A DNA stretch of 64,000 bases from DASZIT01 sp963770635. Its GTDB lineage: Bacteria > Actinomycetota > Acidimicrobiia > Acidimicrobiales > RAAP-2. The notes under the pieces are model-generated. The model was not told the DNA's origin. It was given only the letters and a program-made list of their open reading frames with translations, and ran no database searches. Below, piece after piece: positions 49,971-57,615 of this stretch. The stretch spans positions 310,001-374,000 of the forward strand of contig CAVYQI010000004.1 of assembly GCA_963770635.1 (NCBI GenBank), read 5' to 3'. Made by a program: the position numbers and the translations under genes. The stretch's first letter is position 1; each line of letters opens with the position of its first letter.

Positions 49971-50819
49971 ATGGGTACCCCGGTGACCATCGGTTCGGCT
50001 CCCGATACGAGAGGTTGCCCCCGAACCTGCACGTCAGGGGCGAGATATGTGGGCCCGGGATCGATCGGCCCGATGACGACCCGGCGCTCCGACCGGTGGT
50101 GGCTCACCCCGCTCGGCACCGGGGCGTTTCTCGGGTCGCTGACCGCCTACGCGATGTGGGCCGGATTCCAGACCGCCCATTTCGCGGTGGGCAATTACAT
50201 CTCGCCGCTGTACTCGCCCTGCGTGGCCACCGACTGTGGCGTCCACGCCAACCTCGCGCTGATCGGAAGCTGGTGGCATTTCTCCCCGGCCTTGCTGGTG
50301 ATGGCCATCCCGGTCGGGGTGCGGGCTACCTGTTACTACTACCGGAAGGTGTATTACCGGGCGTTCTGGCTGTCTCCCCCGGCGTGCGCGGTGGCAGAGC
50401 CCCGACAGCACTACTCCGGGGAGTCGCGATTTCCCCTCCTCCTGCAAAACGTGCACCGGTACTTCTGGGCCGGCAGCATCCTGGTGGCCGTGATGCTGAC
50501 CGTCGATTCGGTCAGAGCCTTCGACCTCCGCGGCGGGGTGGGAGTCGGGGTCGGCACCCTACTGATCGGGCTCACTGCCGCGGCGTTCTGGGGATACGTG
50601 CTTTCGTGCCATGCCTTCCGGCATCTGGTCGGGGGCGGGCTCACCACGTTCTCCGCCCACCCGGTGCGGTACCTCGGATGGAGGTTCGCCAGCCGGCTCA
50701 ATGCGCGCCACGGGCTCTTCGCGTGGCTCAGCCTCCCGCTGGTGATCATCACCGACGGTTACATCCGGTTGTTGTCGATCGGCGCCCTGGCGGATCCTCA
50801 CGTCCTCTTGTTCCACTGA
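49971..50819 (+). CDS. Multi-span membrane protein, possibly SdhC-like
   Basis: A 282-residue protein with about five membrane spans and several conserved-looking polar residues within or near them: WWHFSPALLVMAIPVG, YYYRKVYYRAFWLSPPACAVAEP, LLLQNVHRYFWAG and VLSCHAFRHLVGG. Paired histidines in this layout recall the heme-bearing membrane anchor of actinobacterial succinate dehydrogenases (the Rv0249c type), but no sdhA or sdhB gene is in the window, so this remains tentative. The ATG at 49971 follows a TACGGT box by 6 bases, indicating a leaderless start; an internal ATG at 50073 would remove the polar N-terminus. It is likely controlled by the divergent LysR. Confidence 0.7.
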   Translation: MGTPVTIGSAPDTRGCPRTCTSGARYVGPGSIGPMTTRRSDRWWLTPLGTGAFLGSLTAYAMWAGFQTAHFAVGNYISPLYSPCVATDCGVHANLALIGSWWHFSPALLVMAIPVGVRATCYYYRKVYYRAFWLSPPACAVAEPRQHYSGESRFPLLLQNVHRYFWAGSILVAVMLTVDSVRAFDLRGGVGVGVGTLLIGLTAAAFWGYVLSCHAFRHLVGGGLTTFSAHPVRYLGWRFASRLNARHGLFAWLSLPLVIITDGYIRLLSIGALADPHVLLFH

Positions 50820-50883
50820 CCTTTCATCGTCGGCCACCTCGGCCCACTCCGAGTCTCGGAGTCGGTGATGCTAAACAGAAGCG

Positions 50884-51969
50884 GTGGCCTCGGACATCGA
50901 CGCTGAACACGACGAGATGCCGTCGGCGCTGTTCGCGCTGCAGGTCTGGAAGTACAAAGAGGGTGAGGTGGTGTCCCTGATGATCCATCTCGGTGACCGA
51001 CTCGGGCTGTACAAGGCGATGGCGGGGCGGGGCCCGACGACCGCCGGGGAACTGGCGGCCGCCACCGGTCTGCACGAGCGGTGGTTGCTCGAATGGTTAC
51101 GGAGCCAGGCCGCCGCCTCGCTCATCGACACGCCGGATGGAGACGAGTTCGAACTGAGACCCGAAGCCGCCGACGTTCTGGTTGAAGATGTCGACAGCCT
51201 GTGGTTCGCCGCCGGCGCTTTCCAAGGAGGCGTCGCCCCTCCGGCGGTGGTCGACCGGCTGGCCGAAGCGTTCCGGACCGGCGTCGGCCTCAGCTACGAC
51301 GACCTCGGCCCAACGGCTGCCCACACCATCGAGCGGATGCTGGGACCCTGGTCACGGTTGGCTCTGGTCCCGGTGGTGCTTCCCGCCCTCGACGGCGTGG
51401 TCGACCGCCTGCGCCGCGGCGCCCGGGTGGCCGATGTGGGCTGCGGGTCGGGGGTGGCGCTCCTCACCCTGGCCGCATCTTTTCCCAACTCCCACTTCGA
51501 GGGGTATGACCCTTCCGAACACGCCATCGATCGGGCTGAGGTCAAACTCGCAGAAGGGGCTTCCTCCAATGTGCGTTTCCACCGGGCCGGGGCGACCGAC
51601 CTTCCGGCGGTACCGACATTCGATCTGGTCCTCACGTTGGACTGCCTGCACGACATGCCCCGCCCGGCCGAGTCGCTGACCGCCATCCGGCGGTGCATCA
51701 AAGACGACGGGACCCTGTTGGTGAAGGACATCCGGGCCGGGGTCACCTGGGACGAGAACCAACGCAATCCGCTCCTCGCCATGATGTACGGGACGTCCGT
51801 CGCCACCTGCATGTCGTCGGCTCTCTCGGAGCCGGGCGGAGCCGGGCTCGGCACCCTCGGTCTGCACCCGCAAATGGCCGAGGCGATGTGTCGGGAGGCA
51901 GGCTTTACCCGCTTCACCCTTCACGACTTCGATGACCCGGCCAACCTCTACTACGAAGTCCGGCCGTAA
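50884..51969 (+). CDS. SAM-dependent methyltransferase with N-terminal winged-helix domain
   Basis: A 361-residue protein. The N-terminal 90 residues form a winged-helix/dimerisation domain (LGDRLGLYKAMAGRGPTTAGELAAATGLHERWLLEWLRSQ), as in Rv2258c and O-methyltransferase families. The catalytic domain has the SAM loop VADVGCGSGVALLTLA, then FEGYDPSEHAIDRAE and LVLTLDCLHDMPRP. It probably methylates a small molecule; the substrate is unknown. The GTG at 50884 has no clear ribosome site. It is the first of a group of three methyltransferases with a MarR regulator. Confidence 0.88.
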   Translation: MASDIDAEHDEMPSALFALQVWKYKEGEVVSLMIHLGDRLGLYKAMAGRGPTTAGELAAATGLHERWLLEWLRSQAAASLIDTPDGDEFELRPEAADVLVEDVDSLWFAAGAFQGGVAPPAVVDRLAEAFRTGVGLSYDDLGPTAAHTIERMLGPWSRLALVPVVLPALDGVVDRLRRGARVADVGCGSGVALLTLAASFPNSHFEGYDPSEHAIDRAEVKLAEGASSNVRFHRAGATDLPAVPTFDLVLTLDCLHDMPRPAESLTAIRRCIKDDGTLLVKDIRAGVTWDENQRNPLLAMMYGTSVATCMSSALSEPGGAGLGTLGLHPQMAEAMCREAGFTRFTLHDFDDPANLYYEVRP

Positions 51970-51984
51970 ACCGCGAAGACAGGG

Positions 51985-52296
51985 TTAGCCGTCGTCCGAC
52001 GACGCGCCGAACAGATCGGCGAACGGCTCGATGTCGTCCGGGCGCTCGGGCTCGGCGGCGATCTGCAGAACGAGGGTGTCGTCTCGGCGAATGATGTCCC
52101 ACTCGACAAACTGACAACACTCTCGCTCGGCGCTCACCAGCAACTCGAGTTCCTCGCCGGCGTCGAGCGGGTAACTGACCTCCAGAACCGGCCCGATCCG
52201 GCGGGCAACCGGGCCGGCAGTCTCGGCCAGCGCTCGCCAGCGCAGCATCCGGGCCCGCCCGTCATCGGGTCCCAACCTGCAGGCAGCAACGGTCAT
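51985..52296 (-). CDS. Conserved hypothetical protein
   Basis: A 103-residue acidic protein that I do not recognise. The central segment LELLVSAERECCQFVEWDIIRRDDTLVLQI contains a Cys-Cys pair within an alpha/beta pattern, resembling small proteins encoded near metal-responsive operons, but no such operon is present. No signal or membrane segment is seen. The ATG at 52296 has no ribosome site; an inverted repeat TGGAC/GTCCA lies immediately upstream. It is opposed to the neighbouring methyltransferase gene and divergent from marR. Confidence 0.62.
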   Translation of the reverse strand: MTVAACRLGPDDGRARMLRWRALAETAGPVARRIGPVLEVSYPLDAGEELELLVSAERECCQFVEWDIIRRDDTLVLQIAAEPERPDDIEPFADLFGASSDDG

Positions 52297-52299
52297 GAC

Positions 52300-52315
52300 T
52301 GGACGCCACGGTCCA
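52300..52315. promoter_or_regulatory. Inverted repeat at the start of the hypothetical gene
   Basis: TGGAC and GTCCA are separated by six bases, ending 4 bases from the ATG of the minus-strand hypothetical gene. It could be an operator or an RNA hairpin. Its role is undetermined. Confidence 0.35.
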
Positions 52316-52453
52316 ATGTGCAAGTCCTTTGTCAGAGTCTTCGCGGTATAACAGCCAGGATGGCCCACCTATCGAGAGCCGTCAATGCAACCAACTCCGG
52401 CGACCGGTCATCGGAACGGACTGGACTGGCCGTGTCATCATTAGTACCAATTC

Positions 52454-52482
52454 TTGACTATCTAGTTACTTGACTATATGCT
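52454..52482 (+). promoter_or_regulatory. marR promoter with direct repeats
   Basis: TTGACT (52454-52459) and TATGCT (52477-52482) are spaced by exactly 17 bases and end 6 bases before the marR ATG, a near-ideal leaderless promoter. CTTGACTAT occurs twice (52453 and 52469), once over each half of the promoter, and is a plausible repressor site. Confidence 0.7.
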
Positions 52483-52488
52483 GGCCCG

Positions 52489-52932
52489 ATGGCCGATCAA
52501 CCCCGGTGGTATCAGGACGCCGTTCTGCCCCCGCTGCTGGCGTCGGCCCGGCGGACCTACACCCGGGCCATTCGCGCCGCCCTGATCGCCGCCGGGTTCG
52601 ACGACGTACCGCCGAGCGGTGGCTCCCTGCTCGGTCGCATCGCCCGGTGCGGTCGCAACCTGGGGGACGTGGCCGGCGAACTGGCGGTTTCCAAGCAGGC
52701 CGCCAGCCAGCTCGTCGACACCCTGGTGACCCGCGGCTACGTCGAGCGCACACCCGACCCCGATGATCGGCGCCGGGTGACGGTGGGGCTCACCGAGCGC
52801 GGCCGGGGGGCCGCCGCCGAGATCCGCAAGGCCGTCGAAGGAGTCGACGCCGAGCTCGCCACCAAGGTCAGCCACCAAGACCTGGTTCGCGCCCGATCGG
52901 TGCTCGGGGCCATCGTGGAGATGGGTCCATGA
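52489..52932 (+). CDS. MarR family transcriptional regulator
   Basis: A 147-residue winged-helix protein. The DNA-binding part is NLGDVAGELAVSKQAASQLVDTLVTRGYVERTPDPDDRRRVTVGLTERG, with the family wing DPDDRR. The ATG at 52489 follows a good promoter by 6 bases and has no ribosome site. Its stop overlaps the ATG of the next methyltransferase (ATGA), so regulator and enzyme are coupled. It probably represses its own operon; the ligand is unknown. Confidence 0.92.
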   Translation: MADQPRWYQDAVLPPLLASARRTYTRAIRAALIAAGFDDVPPSGGSLLGRIARCGRNLGDVAGELAVSKQAASQLVDTLVTRGYVERTPDPDDRRRVTVGLTERGRGAAAEIRKAVEGVDAELATKVSHQDLVRARSVLGAIVEMGP

Positions 52933-53750
52933 CCACGCTTGACCGGTCGGGCCTTTCGGCGGTGGGGCGGACGGCCGTGTCGGTGGCGGTATGCCGGGCC
53001 GTCGAGAGTGCTCGGCCGGACGGATGGTTCAAGGATCCGTTGGCCGTGCACTTGGTACGGACCGTCGATCATTTCCTCCCTGCAGTACGCCCGGGCTTGG
53101 TGGCGTGGGTATCGGTGAGGACCCGCTTTCTCGACATGATGACCCTGCAAGCGATCGACGACGGAGTTCGCCAGGTCGTCATCGTGGCTGCCGGCCTCGA
53201 CGCCCGTGCCTTCCGGTTGCCGCTCCCCGCTGACACCATCATCTACGAGGTCGATCGGCAAGACATCTTGGCTGTGAAGGACAGCCTGATCGACGAGACC
53301 GGGCTTGCGCCGGGTTGCCGGCGTCAAACGGTGGTCGCCGACATCCTCCATCCCGAGTGGATCTCCCGGCTTGCCGGTTCTGGCTGGAAGCCGGACCAAT
53401 CGACTCTGTGGCTGGCCGAAGGTCTCCTCGTCTACCTGAAACAGCCCCAGCGGGTGCATCTGCTCACCCAGTTGGCTGCGGCCTCCAATGGCGGCCGTTT
53501 GGGCGCCACCCTGAGCACGGAGACAGGCTCCATGCGCCACCCCCTGTGGCACCCGGCCGTCGAGGAGGCTCCGGAGGCGTGGATGTCGTCCACGGGTTGG
53601 TGCGCTCAGGCGGAGACCATGGCGGAAGCCAGCGCTTCGTTCGGGCGACCATTGATCACCCCCACCGACGCCGCGACCGCGTGGCGCCTGGTCAGCGCGG
53701 TCAGCGCCCCCGACGCCGGTGGCCGACAGGTCGCCAATAGATATCAATAG
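52929..53750 (+). CDS. SAM-dependent methyltransferase (PF04072/TIGR00027-like)
   Basis: A 273-residue enzyme of the leucine carboxyl methyltransferase-like family that is expanded in Actinobacteria. Diagnostic parts: GRTAVSVAVCRAVESARPDGWFKDPLA, RTRFLDMMTLQAIDDGVRQVVIVAAGLDARAFRLPLP (SAM loop AAGLDARAFR), YEVDRQDIL and LWLAEGLLVYLKQPQ. Members are O-methyltransferases of mostly unknown substrate, some in mycobacterial lipid synthesis. It is coupled to marR by an ATGA overlap. Confidence 0.9.
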   Translation: MTTLDRSGLSAVGRTAVSVAVCRAVESARPDGWFKDPLAVHLVRTVDHFLPAVRPGLVAWVSVRTRFLDMMTLQAIDDGVRQVVIVAAGLDARAFRLPLPADTIIYEVDRQDILAVKDSLIDETGLAPGCRRQTVVADILHPEWISRLAGSGWKPDQSTLWLAEGLLVYLKQPQRVHLLTQLAAASNGGRLGATLSTETGSMRHPLWHPAVEEAPEAWMSSTGWCAQAETMAEASASFGRPLITPTDAATAWRLVSAVSAPDAGGRQVANRYQ

Positions 53751-53772
53751 ACACACCAATAGACAATTGTCT
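53735..53772. promoter_or_regulatory. Phased CAATAGA repeats ending in a palindrome
   Basis: CAATAGA starts at 53735, 53745 and 53757, about one helical turn apart, and the last copy runs into the perfect palindrome AGACAATTGTCT (53761-53772). This AT-rich site straddles the stop of one methyltransferase and precedes the leaderless start of the next at 53830. It is a good candidate for cooperative repressor binding. Confidence 0.55.
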
Positions 53773-53829
53773 GTCACTCAACCAGGAGACCGCCAAGCAC
53801 AAAGGACTGGTCAGGCGTACCCTGCGTTC

Positions 53830-54393
53830 GTGAATCCTGAGCATCTGAAAATATGTTCGAGTGAATATTGGTATGAGATGCTCCGAGACAGCATCTTGCC
53901 CTGGGTCATCGGGACCGTCGATCTCGGCCAGGATGTCCTCGAGGTCGGGCCGGGCCCCGGGCTGACCACCGATCTCCTCCGGGATCGGGTGGCCGCACTC
54001 ACCGCCGTCGAATTCGATAACGAGCTGGCGGCCGATCTTTCTTCCCGGATGGGCGGCACCAACGTCGAGGTCGTCCGCGCCGACGTCCCCTCCTTGCCAT
54101 TCGCGGATCGCCGATTCAGCGGAGCGGCCTCATTCGCGATGATCCACCATGTCCCAACCTCGAGCCAGGACCAACTGTTCGCCGAGGTCGCCCGGGTCCT
54201 CCAACTGGGCGGGGTGTTCGCCATCTTCGACGGCATGGCGAACCCAGGGACCGCCACGCTTCACGAAGACGACATCTACGACCCCGTCGACCCGAGCACC
54301 CTCGAGTCGCGCCTGTTGGGCGCCGGCTTCGCATCCGTCGAGTTGCAGACCATCCATCTGGGGTGGGCGGCCAAAGCCCGGGTCGGGACGTAG
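53830..54393 (+). CDS. Class I SAM-dependent methyltransferase
   Basis: A 187-residue methyltransferase: VNPEHLKICSSEYWYEML, the SAM loop VLEVGPGPGLTTDLLR, LTAVEFDNELAADLSSRMGG and VVRADVPSLPFADRRFSGAASFAMIHHV. The core fold is complete but short, without an added substrate domain. I use GTG 53830, which follows a TACCCT box by 6 bases, rather than the in-frame upstream start inside the previous gene. The phased repeats just upstream suggest separate regulation. The substrate is unknown. Confidence 0.88.
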   Translation: MNPEHLKICSSEYWYEMLRDSILPWVIGTVDLGQDVLEVGPGPGLTTDLLRDRVAALTAVEFDNELAADLSSRMGGTNVEVVRADVPSLPFADRRFSGAASFAMIHHVPTSSQDQLFAEVARVLQLGGVFAIFDGMANPGTATLHEDDIYDPVDPSTLESRLLGAGFASVELQTIHLGWAAKARVGT

Positions 54394-54404
54394 TCGGGCA
54401 CGGC

Positions 54405-56516
54405 TCAGGTCGTCGGGGGGATCTCTCCGGTTTCGAGCAGTGCCTTGAACTCGTCGGCTCCGCGCACCACCGGGATCCCCAACTGTTCAGCCTTGGTCAG
54501 TTTCGACGCTCCCGGGGATTCGCCCAGTACCACGGCAAAGGTCTTCTTGGACACGCTGCCCGGTGATTTCCCGCCCCGGGCCATGATGGCCTCTTCGGCG
54601 TCTTCCCGAGAGAGGCCTTCCAGGGTTCCGGTCACCACCACCGACTTGCCGGCCAGGGTCTGATCCCCGGACCCATCCCCGACCTCGCCGCCGACGCGAC
54701 CGCCGCCGCCCCGGGCACCGGGCTCCTCGACATTGACCCCGCCACGGCGTAACCGGTCGACCACCCCGCGGTTGACCCCGGAGGCGAACCACCTGGTGAC
54801 GCTGGCGGCAATGATGGTGCCCACCCCGTCGACTGCCGCCAAAGCCGATTCGTCCGCCGCCAGGAGGCCGTCGAGGTCCCCGAACGCCCGGGCCAGGGCC
54901 AATGAGCCCACCTGGCCGAGGTGGCGGATGCCCAGTCCGATAAGGAGCCGGTGCAGCGGGCGGGCCCGGGAGGCATCGATGGCGCCCAGCAGGTTGGAGA
55001 TCGACAGGGGCCCGAACCCCTCCAGCCCCGAGAGAGTGTCGGCGGTGAAGGAGTAGAGGTCCGCCACGTCGGAGAGCAGACCCTGCCGGACGAACAGCTC
55101 CACCCGTTGCTCGCCGAGCCCCTCGATGTCCATGGCCGACCGGGAGGCGAAGTGGGCGATGCGCTGCACCCGTTGGGCCGGACAGTCGAGGTTGGTGCAG
55201 AAGGTGTCGCTCTCGCCCTCCAGTCGAGTCAGCGGCGCACCGCAGCTCGGACACACCGTCGGGAATTTCCACTTGGGCGGGCGGCGCTTCTTCCGGTTCC
55301 GGTCGGCGCCCACCAGCACCGGTCCCACCACCTCGGGGATCACGTCACCGGCCTTCCGGACGACGACATCCTCCCCGGGCCGCACATCCTTCAGCCGCAC
55401 CTGGTCTTCGTTGTGCAGGGTGGCCAGCGACACCGTCGACCCGCCCACGAACACCGGCTCGAGCACTGCGAACGGGGTGGCCTTACCGGTGCGCCCGATC
55501 GACACCTGGATGGCCCGGAGCCGGGTGGTCCGCTCTTCGGGCGGGAACTTGTAGGCGATCGCCCACCTCGGGGCGTGGGAGGTGGCGCCCAACTCCCGTT
55601 GCAGGGCCAGGTCGTCGACCTTGATCACCACCCCGTCGATCTCGTAGTCGAGGTCGTGACGGTGCTCCTCCCAGTGCCGGCAGAAGGCCAGCGCCTCATC
55701 GAGGCCATGCACGGCATGGTTCTCGGGATTGACCGGAAAGCCGGCCCGCTTCAACCACTTGAGGGTGGACGACTGGGAGGCAAGCAGTTCTTCGGGGAGA
55801 CCCGACCCCGGAGGATCCGTCCGGGGCTGAAGGTCGCCAACCTGATAGGCCCAGAACGACAAGGCCCGGGAGGCCGTGATCGAGGCGTCCTTCTGACGGA
55901 GCGATCCGGCCGCCGAGTTCCGGGGATTGACGAAGAGCCTGCCCCCGGCTTCCGCCTGTCGCCGATTCAGGTCCTCGAAGGCGGCGATCGGCATGTACAC
56001 CTCGCCCCGCACCTCGATGACCGCCGGGGCGGCGACCTTCTTGGCGAGGACCGTGGGGATGTCGGCGATGGTGGCGACATTGGCGGTGACATCTTCGCCG
56101 ACGTTTCCGTCCCCCCGGGTGGCGGCCTGGACGTAACGCCCGTCTTCGTACGTGAGGGACATGGCCAGCCCGTCGATCTTCAGCTCGCACACGAAGGTGG
56201 TGTCGGCGGGGATGCGCTTGGCCAGCCGGTCGGCCCAGGACTGCAACTCGTCCGGTCGGATCGCGTTGTCGAGGCTCATCATCGGCACCCGGTGGGCGAC
56301 GGCTGAGAACAGGGTGGACACCGGCGCCCCCACCGATCCGGTGGGCGAATCCGGTACCGCCAGGTCGGGGTGGTCGGCCTCGATGGCCCGAAGTTCGCGG
56401 ACCAGATCGTCGTACTCGGCGTCGGGAACCTCGGGGGCGTCGAGTTGGTAGTACCGCTGGTTGTGGAAGGCGATCAGCTCGCGGAGCTGGTCGGCCCGGC
56501 GACGCCGGGTCGTCAC
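54405..56516 (-). CDS. ligA: NAD+-dependent DNA ligase
   Basis: A 703-residue replicative ligase that seals nicks using NAD+. Domains in order: Ia (HNQRYYQLDAPEVPDAEYD), adenylation domain with the nucleophile Lys in CELKIDGLAMSL, OB fold, four-Cys zinc finger (CPSCGAPL...CTNLDCPAQR), HhH motifs (LLIGLGIRHLGQVGSLALA, DGVGTIIAASV) and a C-terminal BRCT domain (LAGKSVVVTGTLEGLSREDAEEAI). Length is normal. The GTG start has a weak ribosome site. It follows mnmA by 15 bases in the cysteine desulfurase-mnmA-ligA unit. Confidence 0.96.
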   Translation of the reverse strand: MTTRRRRADQLRELIAFHNQRYYQLDAPEVPDAEYDDLVRELRAIEADHPDLAVPDSPTGSVGAPVSTLFSAVAHRVPMMSLDNAIRPDELQSWADRLAKRIPADTTFVCELKIDGLAMSLTYEDGRYVQAATRGDGNVGEDVTANVATIADIPTVLAKKVAAPAVIEVRGEVYMPIAAFEDLNRRQAEAGGRLFVNPRNSAAGSLRQKDASITASRALSFWAYQVGDLQPRTDPPGSGLPEELLASQSSTLKWLKRAGFPVNPENHAVHGLDEALAFCRHWEEHRHDLDYEIDGVVIKVDDLALQRELGATSHAPRWAIAYKFPPEERTTRLRAIQVSIGRTGKATPFAVLEPVFVGGSTVSLATLHNEDQVRLKDVRPGEDVVVRKAGDVIPEVVGPVLVGADRNRKKRRPPKWKFPTVCPSCGAPLTRLEGESDTFCTNLDCPAQRVQRIAHFASRSAMDIEGLGEQRVELFVRQGLLSDVADLYSFTADTLSGLEGFGPLSISNLLGAIDASRARPLHRLLIGLGIRHLGQVGSLALARAFGDLDGLLAADESALAAVDGVGTIIAASVTRWFASGVNRGVVDRLRRGGVNVEEPGARGGGGRVGGEVGDGSGDQTLAGKSVVVTGTLEGLSREDAEEAIMARGGKSPGSVSKKTFAVVLGESPGASKLTKAEQLGIPVVRGADEFKALLETGEIPPTT

Positions 56517-56531
56517 CGCCGGGAGGTCCGT

Positions 56532-57611
56532 TCACGCCGCGATGCCCGAGCCGATGACCGCGTCGGGGTCGGCAGGGTCGTAGAGCGCCACCGTCTGGCC
56601 CGGGGCGATCCGGCGCTGGGGAGCGGCGAACGTCACCGCCAAGCTCCCTCGCTCGCCCCGCCGTACCGTGCAGGCCACCGGACGTCCGTGAGCGCTGCAC
56701 TGGGCGATCGCCGAGCAGTCCGGCGATTGGCTCGCCTCCGTCGGGTCATCGTCGACCCAGGTCACCGTGTGCAACTCGACCCCGGTGGCGTTGGCCGCCT
56801 CCGGGCTCCCGATCCGGACCCGGCGGCCAGGAACGTCGACGGCGGTGACGTAGCGCCGGCGGCCGTCGATCCCGTGGCCCATACCCCGCCGCTGGCCCAC
56901 CGTCACCAGCTCGACCGCCGCCACCGGGCCGAGATCCTCCCCGCTGGCATCGTCGACGAGGCGGCCGTCATGGAGCGGGAGCCTGTCCCCCAAGAAGCCG
57001 TCCCGGCCCTCGTCCGACCGGATGAAACACACATCCTGGCTGTCCGGCTTCGTGGCGGTGCGGAGGCCCAGGCGGGCGGCCTCCTGACGGACCTCGGCCT
57101 TGGTCAGCCTCCCGACCGGGAACCGCGAGCGAGCCAGCTGGTCCTGTCCGAGCATGGCCAACACGTACGACTGATCCTTGAGCGGATCCGCGCCCCGGAT
57201 CAGCCGGTGGCGGCCGGCGTCGGTGGTAGTGCGCCGGGCGTGGTGTCCGGTGGCGACGGCGTCGAACCCGAGGGACCGGGCCCGGTCGAACAGGCGGTCG
57301 AACTTGAGGTGCCGGTTGCATTCGATGCACGGGTTCGGGGTGCGCCCGATGGCGTGACCCTCGATGTAGGGATTCACCACCCGCGCCTCGAATTCGGCGG
57401 TGAAATTGAAGACATGGTGGACCACCCCGAGCTGATCGGCCACCCGTCGGGCGTCCTCCACATCGCCGACCGAGCAGCATCCGGAGTCCGAGGACCCGCC
57501 CCAGAGCTTGAGGGTGGCCCCCACCACCCGGTCGCGCCCGAGCTCCTCCACCAGCAGGGCGGCGGCGACCGAGGAGTCAACCCCTCCGGACATGGCAACG
57601 AGCACTCGCAC
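56532..57611 (-). CDS. mnmA: tRNA 2-thiouridine(34) synthase MnmA (TrmU)
   Basis: A 359-residue ATP-pyrophosphatase that thiolates U34 of Lys, Glu and Gln tRNAs. The PP-loop is VLVAMSGGVDSSVAAALL; the catalytic cysteines lie in RTPNPCIECNRHLKF and in SQDVCFI, and GHHARR and GQRRGMGHG are present. The SSDSGCCSVGDVEDA insert is typical. The start is GTG 57611, 4 bases after the cysteine desulfurase stop, so the sulfur donor and acceptor are coexpressed. Confidence 0.96.
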   Translation of the reverse strand: MRVLVAMSGGVDSSVAAALLVEELGRDRVVGATLKLWGGSSDSGCCSVGDVEDARRVADQLGVVHHVFNFTAEFEARVVNPYIEGHAIGRTPNPCIECNRHLKFDRLFDRARSLGFDAVATGHHARRTTTDAGRHRLIRGADPLKDQSYVLAMLGQDQLARSRFPVGRLTKAEVRQEAARLGLRTATKPDSQDVCFIRSDEGRDGFLGDRLPLHDGRLVDDASGEDLGPVAAVELVTVGQRRGMGHGIDGRRRYVTAVDVPGRRVRIGSPEAANATGVELHTVTWVDDDPTEASQSPDCSAIAQCSAHGRPVACTVRRGERGSLAVTFAAPQRRIAPGQTVALYDPADPDAVIGSGIAA

Positions 57612-57615
57612 CGAT

